Assembly: GCF_037042905.1 (NCBI RefSeq)
Contig: NC_087251.1
Coordinates: 42,218,373-42,282,372, forward strand
DNA from: Lytechinus pictus
Lineage: Eukaryota; Echinodermata; Echinoidea; Temnopleuroida; Toxopneustidae
Reading direction: 5' to 3'
DNA: 64,000 nt
In this document: in pieces, positions 47,108-59,011 of the stretch
Layout: every line of letters begins with the position of its first letter
Position numbering within the stretch: position 1 is the stretch's first letter
Notes under the pieces: generated by a model
What the model was told of the DNA's origin: nothing
Database searches by the model: none
What the model saw: only the letters and a program-made list of their open reading frames with translations
Translations under genes and position numbers: made by a program

Positions 47108-47807
47108 CTCAATTACTTTCCCTTTCTTTTTGGCTCCCCCATCTCTCCATTTTGCCATGCTTTAATTCAGTTCCCCTGTCTCACTCATTTATTATTATTT
47201 CGGGATGAATAATTTTGTTCTTGATTGTCACAATTTTTCCCCCTATTTCCTCCCGTTCTCCCTAAGTTATTCTTTTCTTGATCTTTCTTTCATCCTTACC
47301 CCCTTGGAGTCCCTTTATTCCACGTACCCTCTTATACTTTACTTTTACTTACCTTTCGCTCTCTTAATTATTTTTCCTCGGTTCCCTTTTCCCGATTTTG
47401 TTTTAATTTTGCGAAATCTCGGGGGGGGGGGGGGGGGGGGCGCCTGTGTACGCCACTCGAAGGTGGGGCCGGCGTGGGGGAGGGCGGTGTGGGGAAGATG
47501 GGAACGTGAAGGACTTGTGTGTGGCATGTGCGGGTGTGTTTATTCTTCTTTTTCCCCCTCTTTTTCTGACATCAATTCAGTGAATTGTAAAAATGAATGG
47601 ATCAATAATTAATGTATGTGTTTATGAATTACATATTTTACTGGTACCTTGATGTATGAAGTTATTATGATGTATTATTTATGAAGTTGGTCCAATTCAC
47701 TAGCTGAAAGCAGCAATAGGAGAATAAAAAAAACACAAAATCTCTGGCCTTTATATATGCTTGGTTCCAACATGATTTCATATATTCTTTTGTATATTGT
47801 CTCTGGC
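47108..47807. other. non-coding, pyrimidine-rich then G run
   Basis: A long C/T-rich stretch is followed by a G run of about 21 at 47420 and then a GC-rich CGCCTGTGTACGCCACT block that resembles another element end. No gene seen. Confidence 0.4.
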
Positions 47808-48025
47808 AGGGCCCGTTTCATAAAACATTTGCCGCAGCGGCAACTCCCATTTTCTGCGGCAAATCTGTGTTTCTGCGGCAAATCTTAAAACAGCGTCAAG
47901 TTTCCGTTTCATAAAACTTTGCCGCAGATACTTTCTGCGGCAAATGACAATTTCAGCGGCAATATTTGACGCAGCTCAAGGAGCTGCGGCAAATGACAAT
48001 TTCTGCGGCAATATTGCCGCAGAAA
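47808..48025. mobile_element. CGGCAAA-rich short element
   Basis: The words CTGCGGCAAAT or its complement TTGCCGCAG occur about nine times in 210 bases, on both strands, between CCCGTTTCATAAAAC-type blocks (47815 and 47905). This makes several overlapping hairpins. Probably a MITE, but the outer ends are unclear. Confidence 0.5.
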
Positions 48026-48448
48026 CAGCTTTTTCATCAAAATACCAACAATTTTGAGGGCCTAAGAGCCATATTGGTCAATTTTTTGATGATTTTGATT
48101 TGATAAATTGCTTTTTGTCATTCTAAATAGAAAATACATGTATTTTTACTCATTGACAAATAAAAAGTAGATATTTATTGAATCATCATTCATTCTTTTT
48201 AAAGTCAAATTTATTTCAATAAATAGATACAGAGGGAACATACATTGCGTTCCTGCAAATTTACACTTTCAAAAAAGCTTTCCTTTATCCTGTAAAAGAA
48301 TGAACAAATGATGTCTCATTTTGTAAAAGATGTTTCCTCATTGGCTTTTGAGTTTTAATTAAATTCATTTCATAAGTGCTGTTGTTGCTGCTGCTGTTGG
48401 TTTTTGCTGATGTGTTTGTTGAAACTCTTGCTGAAGTTGTGGTTGCTG

Positions 48449-51176
48449 TTAATGTTCCCGGAGTGGTTGTTGGACATCTTGATGTTGTTGAGGTTGCCGG
48501 TGTGGTTTTTGCACCTCCTGCAGAAATTGTTTATGCTGCTGTTGTTGTTGCTCCTGCTGCTGTTCATGTGATTGAAGTACCTGAAATAGAAATTAATTCA
48601 TAATGCATATAAGCAAGATACCAAAGTTATTCCTAATTTCATTTTCATTGTTAACCCTTAATAGACTGGGGGGGGGGGGGGGTGGAGGCACCTTTCGATA
48701 CTTTGCAAGATTTCTCAAAATGGACAAGATCCTCAGGCGCCCCCGGGATGATCTACCAGAATAGCCTCACCTAGTAAGGTTTATTAACAGGATTTTGTAC
48801 TCCTTACATTCAGTTGATTTTGCATCAACTCAATTCATCAAATGAATGTAAAGGGTCTACCAGTAAAAAAAATTATGTGAGCTTCTTCGGGTAATCTACC
48901 TGAGTCCTATTACTCCTTTACTGACAAATTAATGATTAAAAATATGATGAAGTGAATAACTAGCATCTATGTCTTTGCAGTAATTTGACATGTTGCATCT
49001 TAGGTGGTAGTGGTGGGGGTCAATAATTATAGAAATGCAGAATATTCATGTACCACTTTGGCAAGAGAAAGCAAGTCACATTATCTACCAATGATTGATA
49101 TTGGTTTGTTGTTTTTGCAGCTGTAAAAGAAATATCATATATCAATTTAACACTTGACGAAGAGCAAATCAAGAAGACAAAAATCATTCAAATTGTTATC
49201 ATGTGACATACTTCCTATGCCAAAGTGAATCAGAATTATAATCAAGAGTGTTTAACTTACAGGTGATATCACATTTCTAGGCTCTTTGAATGGCTCTCCG
49301 AACCCTTCAGTCGTTGATTTTGGCATGGCTTTCTGATACTATCTTGTGTCTTTCTGGAAATGTGGACAAAGCCTCACCTGAAGGAATAAATTAAATTGAA
49401 ATTTTCAAAAAATGTTTGGCACTTTTTTCTCTCACATGTATACATTGCATGTATATCAAAAGAAAATAAGAGGAAACGTCATTTGACTACTAAGTTTTTA
49501 TCATGGGGGGGGGGGGGGGGTAAAGGGATCAAGATGGGTTAATATGATGAACAAAAATGCAAACATGCAACAATAGATAATATATAAGGAATATCTGGTT
49601 GAGAAACATCACTTCATATGCTATGCAATTGTTCCTCATAATTTATCTTGCACACACATGTACACGTAGTGAGGATGGGTGAGGGAGAGAGAGCGAGCGT
49701 TGTCATCGTACATGCAAAAAGTATTAAATCCATCACTGGTGTATAGATGAGGGGGCAATGCCTCCCCCCCCCCCAATGTTTCATGACCAAGAAAAAAAAA
49801 AGGGAATGGGAAAGGGTGAAATAGTCTATTATTTTCTGATTACGTCAAAATCTTTCTAAAAATTTGATTTCTGTATTTAAAAGTTCAACAATTTTGCTCA
49901 CTCCCTTCGCTCTCTTGCATCTTTGGAGAACTTTTGTTCCATCCACCATATTTAGCCCTCTCAAAATATTTGGCTCATTACGCCACTGAAATCCATTGTA
50001 AGAATTTTATATTTTAATGTAAACCTAATCTAACCCTAATAAGACTGCCAGGGTATTTTGGAGGCAGGAAAGATGGGCGGAAGGGGGGTGGGGGCCCTCA
50101 AGATCTTGACCGTTAATTGCGCAATTGTGAAAAAATGCAACATGCCTGTCACAGATGAAAAAATTGTATATTTGATCGTTCTAAAATTATTTAAATTTAT
50201 TTGTAATTAATAAATTTTACTTATTCATGCATGAAATTAGAATTTGGCTGGAAATCTATAAACAAAGCCCTTGAAGTGTTTTTTTTTTTGTTCAGACACA
50301 TAAACGTTAAATGATATCAAATTCCATTTATCTGTTTTTTTTTTTTCTGAAGTATTTCTTTGTTGTTTTTTTTTACTTTTTTTTTATATTGTTGACAAAA
50401 TTTTCTGATCATAAGCAACTTGAAAGTAATTGATTTTAATCAGTAAAAATAAAAATTACCGGTATGATACAATTATGAATTTTGGCTAGAAACAGAATTT
50501 GCATTGGATTTGTTCATGAAATCACATCTTAAAGTAATTCTGACATGTACTTACACAACGTTGCGTAATTACAGAACCGGGTACCCACGTGTCACAAATT
50601 TTGTCTGAAAACTCATGAATCTTTAAAAAAAAAGGCATATAATGACGCGGCACCATCTTTCACGTTGTGGATTTATCGCGAAAATTTTTGAGCCCCCCCC
50701 CCCCACCGCCTTTTTACGGTTAAATCAGATTGCACATCATGATGGGTTTTACTGATATTCATTCTGCAACCCATATTTCAAAGACTATCCATCATATCTG
50801 ACATTGATTTTTACCTGTGGCTGCATGTTAGTCTCTGCTTTTCTACAACTGTGGCCAAATATTCTGCAACAAGTTCATTAGATGGGCCCTTGGCATTTTT
50901 CTTATTGTAGGAGACCGGCAAGCCCTGGCTTTGAAGTTCCTTGTCTATCCTTCTCCAGCTGAAATATCTGGTCAGTTGAGGACTTGGGGGCTTAGTGTCA
51001 GGAGTGGTCTTGGTAGTGGCGGTGGCAATGGTGATGGCAGTGGCAGAAGCAGACTTGGTGGTGGTGGCATTAGTAGCACTGATGGTGGTGGCAGCAGTGG
51101 TGGTGGTGACTGCAATTGCAGCATTGTTGATGGTGGTATACGCCTCATCACGACCAACATTTGCTCCTGCTGCCAT
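48449..51176 (-). CDS. candidate three-exon gene, Thr/Ala-rich then Gln-rich (possibly decayed)
   Basis: Exon A (51176-50815) starts at ATG in good context with an in-frame TAA two codons upstream and ends CCACAG|GTAAAA in phase 2. It encodes 120 residues: a Thr/Ala-rich run (about 15-62) followed by a normal-looking segment TRYFSWRRIDKELQSQGLPV to EKQRLTCSH. Exon B (49372-49261) ends ATCACCT|GTAAGT; exon C (48580-48449) follows acceptor TCTATTTCAG and encodes a Gln-rich stretch (QQQEQQQQQHKQFLQ) up to TAA. B and C join in phase 0, and A joins B in frame if the AG within GGTGAG is used, but a TAG then lies in exon B 10 codons on. So it is either a short protein ending in B, two separate transcripts, or a decayed gene. 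No family recognised. Confidence 0.4.
48665..48683. repeat. G homopolymer run
   Basis: A pure G run in an intronic or intergenic stretch (similar runs at 49506 and elsewhere). Confidence 0.8.
49733..49992. mobile_element. degenerate CACTGG-type element
   Basis: CACTGGTGTATAGATGAGGGG at the left and ATTACGCCACTGA at the right are imperfectly inverted, with a C run and poly(A) next to the left end as in the hAT-like elements nearby. It lies within the possible intron between exons A and B. Confidence 0.35.
50950..51135. repeat. imperfect GGT/GGC triplet region
   Basis: Triplet-like GGTGGTGGC/AGTGGC words on the plus strand; on the minus strand this encodes the Thr/Ala-rich part of candidate exon A. 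Confidence 0.6.
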
Positions 51177-52400
51177 CGATTATGTTTTAAGTAGAATAAA
51201 CATTAAAACATTTGATTATTAAAGGTATAGTGTATGATTGGTTGATCTCAGACAAGGGCAATGAATCAATTTTGAAATTATTACATTCATTAAATACCTA
51301 TATTATTGCTCTATTTTATCACGGAAAAGAAACTTGCATAACTTTTATATTCTCATGATATTGAGGGGTGAAACATATATTATAACAAATCTCGGTTAAA
51401 CGATAAAAGTTTGAACTTTCTTATTGACGCCCTCTCGGGTTAAAAAATAAATTGATATTAGAACACCGTTCGAATCATGCATATTCATTACGACTCATGC
51501 ATATTGATGAAATACGTCATGGCGCATGCGCAGTATCAAGAAATCCCCGTATCAACAAAGTGCAGTACTCTGTGTGTGTAGCTGAGTAGAAAGCAAACAT
51601 CGAACGGTGCGTGCAAGCTCAATGAGCCGATGCTAGGCGGCTAGCGACATGCTTGCGCTCTGCATTAGTTTCAGATATAATCCACTATTTGCGATAGCAC
51701 ACACAGGATAAGAATACTATATTGAGCTATATCCATAAATGTATCGTACGCGTGAAAAAGGATTCAGACACGTTGATTATCTGACGTGAATGACGAAGCA
51801 AAGGATTGCCCAATACGGCTTACTTTCGGACTCTCATGTCATGAATCTGAAAGTATTCCAAGACTAAAAGAGATACGAGAATCCCAGAGATGGGCAAGGG
51901 CCGAGTTCCGAGTTTGATCTTTATTCATGTGGATTGTAGCTCTTTTATGCACCTTTCCCTTCATGTATAGCTTGGCGTGATACATATACGGGAACTACAG
52001 CGAGGCGCTATAGCGCAGCTCACTGTATGTATACTCTGTATACTGACTCCTTGGCCCTCCCCAAAGGAAAGGGGGAGGGAGGAGAGAGAAGAAAGAAAGA
52101 AGTGGATTGGTGAAAGAGAATCAGGAGAGCCATCATAAAGGGATATGGATACAACATACCCTAATTTGATATTTTGGTGTTTTTTTTATCTTTCCTGAAT
52201 GTTTCAGTCAGTTTCAGATTATTTAGATCCACTCGCAAAGTACAGAGGAGAAATTGGAAAAAAAAGTTAGCCCAAAAATATTTAAAACTCTAAACAGACG
52301 GCCACCACCATTCTGTCTACAGCCAAGCATGAAGGGAAAGGGCGAAGAGAAAAACGATTACTTTCAGAGCAGGTTCTACGATATAAAACAGGGTTTGTTT
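51177..52400. other. 5-prime flank of candidate gene, no exon seen
   Basis: Moderately CpG-containing from 51420 to 51860. No coding exon recognised on either strand. Confidence 0.35.
51522..51531. promoter_or_regulatory. NRF-1-like palindrome
   Basis: GCGCATGCGC, about 350 bp upstream of the ATG at 51176, is a perfect NRF-1 core. It is common in CpG-rich promoters and is consistent with transcription of the minus-strand candidate gene. Confidence 0.4.
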
Positions 52401-52600
52401 AATACGGGGTTAAATATAGGCCTATAGTAAAACATAACGAAGATGCAATCATATATGCCTATAGTAAAACATAACGAATATGCAACCCCAATGCGGGGTT
52501 AAATATAGGCCTATAGTAAAACATAATGAAGATGCAACCCCAATGCGGGGTTAAATATAGGCCTGTAGTAAAACATAACGAAGATACAATCCCAATGCAA
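52401..52600. repeat. minisatellite, about 50-60-bp unit, four copies
   Basis: Units contain ATAGGCCTATAGTAAAACAT, AACGAAGATGCAA and CCCCAATGCGGGGTTAAAT. The last is itself a small palindrome. Confidence 0.85.
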
Positions 52601-54665
52601 CACTTGACTACTCTTCGTTTGTTTAGATTGAACTCGCGAGGTCAAAAGGTGAGCTGAGAAACCTGTTGATGCGAAGTACGTACGTGTAGTCTACATTGTG
52701 TAGACCGTGATAGCATGAATGTGACCAACGTACGCATCAAGTTGCTAATTTCTGTTATTTCTGTGCCGAGGTTTTTACCTGACTGCTAAGAAAGCACGAA
52801 TGCCTGTGAGCAAGCAACCAGGGGACCAACGGCTCAAGGTCGAACAAGCAGAGTAAAGGCGTCATGAGTCAAAAAATGAGGGGGGGCAGACATGACGTCA
52901 GGGACAAGATTTCTGGGAAAACTCTTATTTTTGCATCCACACAAGAAAGCTTGCATCGAGATATGGAAAAATGAGAAGTTGAGTATTGCGCGGTGCACGT
53001 GCTTCAGAGTTGTGATTTCCAGGGCCGACCAGCATGTAGAGTCTTACAACAGAACTTTACAAGGCACGCCGTGGGGCAAAGTGCAACAACGTATGTGAAA
53101 GAAGACTAAGCAAACCTGGAGAAGCAGCAAGGTGCAACATGTACAAGGGAATTGTGCATGTACATTACGTCTGCTTTGAAATGTGTACATGGGTCGCCGA
53201 GTTTTTATGTAGTATGGGGAGGGGGTGGGGGTAGCCTATAATGATATAGTAGGGCGCTTTATACTTTATACAATCATGGACCTATTACGTCCATGCTATA
53301 ATCAAACCATCAGCACGACCGGTGGATGGATGACTGAAAGAATTGATGGATAGGCATATATAAATGGATCATCCAATTGATGTATTTTCCCAAGAAATGG
53401 ATGGTCAAAGAGAAATGGATACAAATGATGCAGCAATAGATAGGGGCACCCCATGGGAGATCAACTTGCTACCCCTTCATAGACAGTAAACAAGTAGAAA
53501 GAATTGATAAAAAGATGAAATTTTATAACAAATGAGAGGAAGAAAGGCCTCCGGGAAAGGCCTATACGCATACAGAGTGTGCACGAGCAGTTCAACCGTT
53601 GAAAAAATGTGAATGACTGCAACATGAGCAGGACAAAGACATTACTTGCATCCGGGACTTGCATCTTGATTGGCATAACATTTTAGACTTATTTATCAAT
53701 GGAATTGTAACTCCCATTTCCCTGCTATAACTATAGGAAAAACGAATGATAACTGTTGTTTTATAGACGTGGAAATTTATGCTTCATATTAGGACCAAAG
53801 AGATTCTGGCGTACGTGTCAATATTTCAAAACTCATGCGGGAAAATAATATAATCATTTTTTATGATTGAAAAAAAAGTGCCAAGTTCACACTGTCACGA
53901 TTTTTTTTTTTGGTGGCGGTGCTGAGGAAAATTTGACAAAGCAAAAGAAAAACATTAAAAAAGGTTCCAATACAAAATGTTGGTAATTTTCCTACATTTA
54001 TCAAATTCGACACCTATACCAGAATCCCAGGGGGAGCTGCCTACATGGAAAATAATGCACGCCGCACCCCATTGTAAAATCTTGGGGGTGCTTTGCACCC
54101 CCGGTTCCAAGGGCCTTAATTATAATCGCGGAATAATTAATCGTATCAGATCAGTCGAGGCGATCGTATTGATCGTATAAATAGTTGGAATGGTTCAACT
54201 ATGTGGTGATGTGGCTTTTTTTGCAGGATTTTTTTGCATTTATTGGAATAATATACAAAACAAATTTACAATGCTTGAGACATGATCATAATACAAGTGA
54301 CAATCGTATATGTAGTGACTGGAGAAATACAATATATAAAAAAATATATATATAATGAGTAAAATGCATAGGCAAACTATATACAGTAAGCAAATATGTG
54401 CTTGAAGCATATAGCAGCCAAAATAAAAATGAAATTTCGAAACGAGACAAAAATAAAATTTTTATTTTGGGACAAGCCCCATCTGGCGAGGTTTAATGGG
54501 TATACGCTTTTTCTGATCATGGACCCTGATGTACTTAATTTATGATGATGTAATTAATGCACATGTGCTGCCGATGAAAATATAATATTTTGCCTTTATG
54601 GGTTTTTTACAACTCCAGGGGGATCAATGAGAATACAGTAATAGTTCTGAATACGCACTGAGAGA
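52601..54665. other. non-coding; degenerate transposon pieces
   Basis: Around 53890-54120 are hAT-like G/C-run and TTTGACAAAGCAAAA words without paired ends. Near 54230-54340 is an AT-rich stretch like a retroposon tail on the minus strand. No gene seen. Confidence 0.35.
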
Positions 54666-55192
54666 AGTGAAGGCCGGGGGGGGGGGGGGGCACTTCCATT
54701 GACGAGTGGATACCATGCGCGACCATGGGGTCTCGAAAAGCACCCAAACACGTATTTTCCATATTCTCAAACTGCACCCCTTAACAAGTATTGGCGTCTC
54801 AAACCGACCCTTAACAAGTATTGGAAACAAAACGATACTCTTGGCAAGTATTCCCGAAATGAACCCCTAAACAAGTACAGCGATATTTTATTGTTATGTC
54901 GGGTCCGTCGGTCGTTGGTTTTACCTTTACACATCATTATTTTGGTTTAGTACGGCCCCATGCACCTTCCACAACTCGCGCAAGTCGGACTTTAAACACG
55001 TAGTGTTGGGGCAAAAAGGACATCCTTTATAAAACATTTTAATTTTGTTTCATCATCCCCGAAAATATTACCCTAAACACGTAGCTTTCCTAGCAACATA
55101 GATACCCTTTTTTTAATATTTTTGTGTTTTTGGGGTCGCGCATGGTATCCACTCGTCAATGTAAGTGCCCCCCCCCCCCCCGGAGTGAAGGC
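54666..55192. mobile_element. Mutator-like MITE with 9-bp target duplication
   Basis: AGTGAAGGC at 54666-54674 and 55184-55192 flanks the element. Each end has a long G (or C) run followed inward by a 34-bp inverted repeat with one mismatch, beginning CACTTCCATTGACGAGTGG on the left. The interior has two to three CCCTTAACAAGTATTGG units and two ACACGTAG words. A 9-bp duplication with long inverted ends fits Mutator-like elements. No transposase. Confidence 0.82.
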
Positions 55193-56239
55193 AAAGCGGT
55201 CATGGAGCATGCAAGCAAACGAGTAATTATAATTCCTTGAATAGTCATACCATAATAAAGTTGGAGAGGATAATATTGAAATAAATAGAAAAATAACATT
55301 AAAAAATGCGAACATAAGGAATACACACAACCCCCAACCCAAGGCTAGGAATTGTGTAAACATCGAAAAATACAGAAAGATGTTAGGAACCTTGCTTGAA
55401 CTATTGGCGTAAATAATAAACGTAAAATATATGAATTAAGGGGCCAGATATATGTGTCGGGCACAAATCATTTTTTATCGGTGATAGATTTTGACATAAT
55501 ATTCAGATATTAGTTCCCCTTCTCGCTTTCTTTTTGTATTGGCCGTGACAAATTTGGGAATCCATATAGCCCCAATCCTTCCCCATTATTTTGAACGCCA
55601 CTGATTTCAACTGGATATCGTCAAAAAATATTGATTGATTGATTTTATTTCGCAAGTCACCATAATATATATACAGTAGCATTAAAAACAACAGGCTTAC
55701 ACAGGATGACCCACGGAAGCTCTAAAGCTATTTTCCAGTGGGGAAATAGGCTTTACCTTGTAAATAAATATTACCTTGGAAATAAGCTTTACCTTGTAAA
55801 TAAATATTTACAAGGTAGTCAAACTGACAGCAGATGCAGCGTGTAAACACAGTATGAATTTCATTACATGATAATAATAAAATGATAATTACGTAATGTC
55901 ATGGGTGGTGAAACAAGGATGGGACGTTTTGTAATTCGCTACGCAGGCTTTTGATAGTAAAGCTGATGAAATACAGGGTTGAAAGTAAAATAATGTGAAA
56001 GACTGAAATGAAACGATCTATTCAAAATATAAATTCCATGAAAGAGAAGCGATTCAAACAGAGTATGATATTGCGTTTACATTCCCTTTGATTCATATTA
56101 TTTTGATTCCCTTTCAACAATCTACTTCTTTCTTTATTGCTTCTCTCTCCTCCATGCCCCCCTTCCCTTTCTTGGGGCGGCGGGGATGGGGGGGGGGTAT
56201 CGGATATGAGAAAGCCTGCAGTTTAGGTGTTATGGCACA
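55193..56239. other. non-coding; retroposon-like tail at 55625-55690
   Basis: ATTGATTGATTGATTTTATT on the plus strand reads on the minus strand as an AAATAAAATCAATCAATC tail, typical of some LINE or SINE 3-prime ends. No coding part is attached. Confidence 0.35.
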
Positions 56240-56525
56240 CTCGGACAAGTTCAATTTAGTGGCCTAGTAGGTCCATTGGTAAATTGCCAAGTCGTCGACT
56301 GCCAAGTGCCAACTTGCACTCACCACATGGTCTGATTTAATTTAGTCCATATCCATTCCGTCCATCAATATTTCGTCGAACAACTATTTGGTCCAGTATC
56401 CAATTCATTTTCATTCATTTTGCACAATAGCACGTTGTCCAATTAGACCAAATGGTATATGGACTGAATGGCTATTGGACCAACTGGTTACTAGACGATA
56501 GTGGATGAACATAATTATGGTAGAC
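56240..56525. repeat. GGTCCA/GACCAA-type dispersed repeat
   Basis: Repeated TTTGGTCCA, GACCAAATGG and GGACCAACTGG words on both strands, related to 16310-16560. Confidence 0.5.
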
Positions 56526-57009
56526 TTTAATGATAGTAGGCGAGTTGGCAATTTGACGATTTGGCATCAGACGAAATGGAAGTAAACTGATCCATGGACT
56601 TATATAGTATCACACCGGTATAGATAAAGAGGTACAAAAGTGGAAACGATGCCCGACGGACATGCGCATATCCAGGATTTTGCACCACGAGGGGGTCACT
56701 ATTTTTGCGCCCCTGTGAACTTTTCGGAAAATTGCACCCCGACCCGACCACTCAGGCAATCCCAAAGTGCCTAAATGCATTTTGAATTGTCTTATTCCAC
56801 AACCACGTGAAAAAGGCAATCGAAGACCATTTTTTTTAATGTGTCCATAGTGTGTCCATGTAAAAAAAGATCAAAGTTGTATCCACTTCTTGAAAAGAAT
56901 GAATGCGACCAGAAAGCATAGAATTTTTAAGCGTTTTGGGGTTTCAATTTAGTTCAACTTTTCATCAGAGTGGTAGACCATACTAAAATTATGTGCGGGA
57001 GCTGTAATT

Positions 57010-58240
57010 TCTTAACCGGGGCTAGATCCAGCTTTCGCCAATAGGGGAGGGGGATATTTTCATCTGTTTTCCGATCAAACATTCTACGCTTTTTGCAACC
57101 GTGAACATGATATGTATATGAATTATTTAAACAATTATTATTGATACGAGCGCGAAACGTGAGCTGAATTTTTTTTATATTCTGACCTAAAATTTGAGGG
57201 GAAAAAAATCTATGAGCACTTTTGGCAATCAAGAACAGGATGAGTATCTATCAACATTTTATGCGATCACGAAGTGCGAACTGACAATTTTTGAATTCCC
57301 AATCCAACACTGGACATCATAAGCACTTTTTATAACCATGAACAGGATGGGTATATAGCTAAATAATTAATGCGAGCGCTAAGCGCGAGTTCAAATTTTT
57401 TGATATTCTGACCTCGTAAATTTGTGCGAGTGCGAAGCGCGAGCTTAAAAAGTGATTGATATTTTGACCTAAAATGTGGACATTCTAAGCACTTTTGGTA
57501 ATCATGAACAGGATTGTCATCTAACTAAACATTGATGCGTCCGCAAAGAGCGAGATGAAATTTTTTTCATATTCTTACCTAAAATTTGGACATTTGAGTA
57601 AGCATTTTCGGTTATCATGAAAAGGATGATCAGTAACAAAACATTTTATGCGATCACGAAGTGCGAACTGACAATTTTTGAATTCCCAATCCAACACTGG
57701 ACATCATAAGCACTTTTTATAACCATGAACAGGATGGGTATATAGCTAAATAATTAATGCGAGCGCTAAGCGCGAGTTCAAATTTTTTTATATTCTGACC
57801 TCGTAAATTTGTGCGAGTGCGAAGCGCGAGCTTAAAAAGTGATTGATATTTTGACCTAAAATGTGGACATTCTAAGCACTTTTGGTAATCATGAACAGGA
57901 TTGTCATCTAACTAAACATTGATGCGTCCGCAAAGAGCGAGATGAAATTTTTTTCATATTCTTACCTAAAATTTGGACATTTGAGTAAGCATTTTCGGTT
58001 ATCATGAAAAGGATGATCAGTAACAAAACAGTTTATGCGAGCGCGAAGCGCGAGCTGAATAAAAATCTATATATTTTGATACAAAGTCAGACATTCTAAG
58101 CACTTATCTTACCATGAACAGGATCGCCACCTTACTAAACAATTAATGCGAAGAGTAGGATGAATTTGTTTTTATATTCTGATCTAAAATTAGGACTTTC
58201 TAGGCACTTTTGGTAATCATGAACATGATTGGTAATTGAT
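57010..58240. mobile_element. GCGCGAAGCGCGAGC-bearing element
   Basis: The left end GGGGCTAGATCCAGCTTTCG resembles the reverse complement of the 61311-61327 terminus. Inside are about ten units of roughly 90-150 bp, each with a GCGAG-GCGAAGCGCGAG word, a TTTGATATTCTGACCTAAAA segment, and GGACATTCTAAGCACTTTT plus AACAGGAT. These correspond, inverted, to the units in the hAT-like element at 33938-35342. The right end is unclear. Confidence 0.6.
57254..58029. repeat. near-perfect 388-bp tandem duplication
   Basis: 57254-57641 and 57642-58029 match almost base for base, each starting ACATTTTATGCGATCACGAA. The only difference I found is a single base in a T run (near 57397 versus 57786). Confidence 0.9.
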
Positions 58241-58244
58241 GGGA

Positions 58245-58745
58245 GCAAACATGAGTTTGGCACCCCCTCCCCTCCCTAGGTAAATTGAACCTGAATTTGA
58301 TGCACCGAGACAAATATCAAATTGGCGTGTGGTGAATATCCATTCGGCACCCCCTAGGTTGAACATCAATTCGGCGCCCCTATATGTCAAACAGCAACTC
58401 GACAACCGTATATAGAAAAAAATTATTCGGCGCCCCATCCCCAAGGTTAAACATCATTTCGGTGCCCTTCGGTGCCCCTATGTCGAACATCTATACGGCG
58501 CCCCGAGGTAAAACATTAATTCGCCCCCCCCCTAGGATGAAGATCAATTTGGCACATCCTAGGTCGAACATCAATTCGGCGCCCCTAAGCAAAACATAAA
58601 TTCGGCACCCGCTATATACATACTCTAGGTTGAACATCAATTCGGCGCATCCACCCCCCCCCCCCATGTCAAACAGCAATTCGTCAACCCCTTTTCTTTC
58701 CTTCCCTTTTCTCCCTATTTTGGCGCCCCCGAATACGCACATGGT
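58245..58745. repeat. minisatellite, GGTTGAACATCAATTCGGCG unit
   Basis: A dozen or so units of 25-40 bp built from (G/A)A(A)CATCAATTCGGCGCCCC(T)AGGT, with variable C runs. Substitutions are frequent, so it is not fresh. Confidence 0.85.
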
Positions 58746-59011
58746 AGAGCTACGGATATAGAGAAATAAGGACAAAGATGTAATGAAAATATAAAAACTC
58801 TTGAAATACTTTACGTTTTCTAGGCAAACAAGAATCCAAACTCCAAAGCGTATAATAACGTCCGGCTGAATAGACCTCCATTTGCATCCTGTTTGATATG
58901 CTTTCCTGTAAGTTCCATTGTGGGCAAAATAAAGGGCAAAAGTAAGTCTGCTTTCTTTGAGAGGGTGTAAATGATGATATATTCAAATACCAGCGAGTGC
59001 CATAGGTGACG

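Noticed and set aside
46724..47212. 162-codon hydrophobic frame, and 47205-47612
   Set aside because: A pyrimidine-rich strand gives Phe/Leu/Pro/Ser strings; located inside a transposon-like region.
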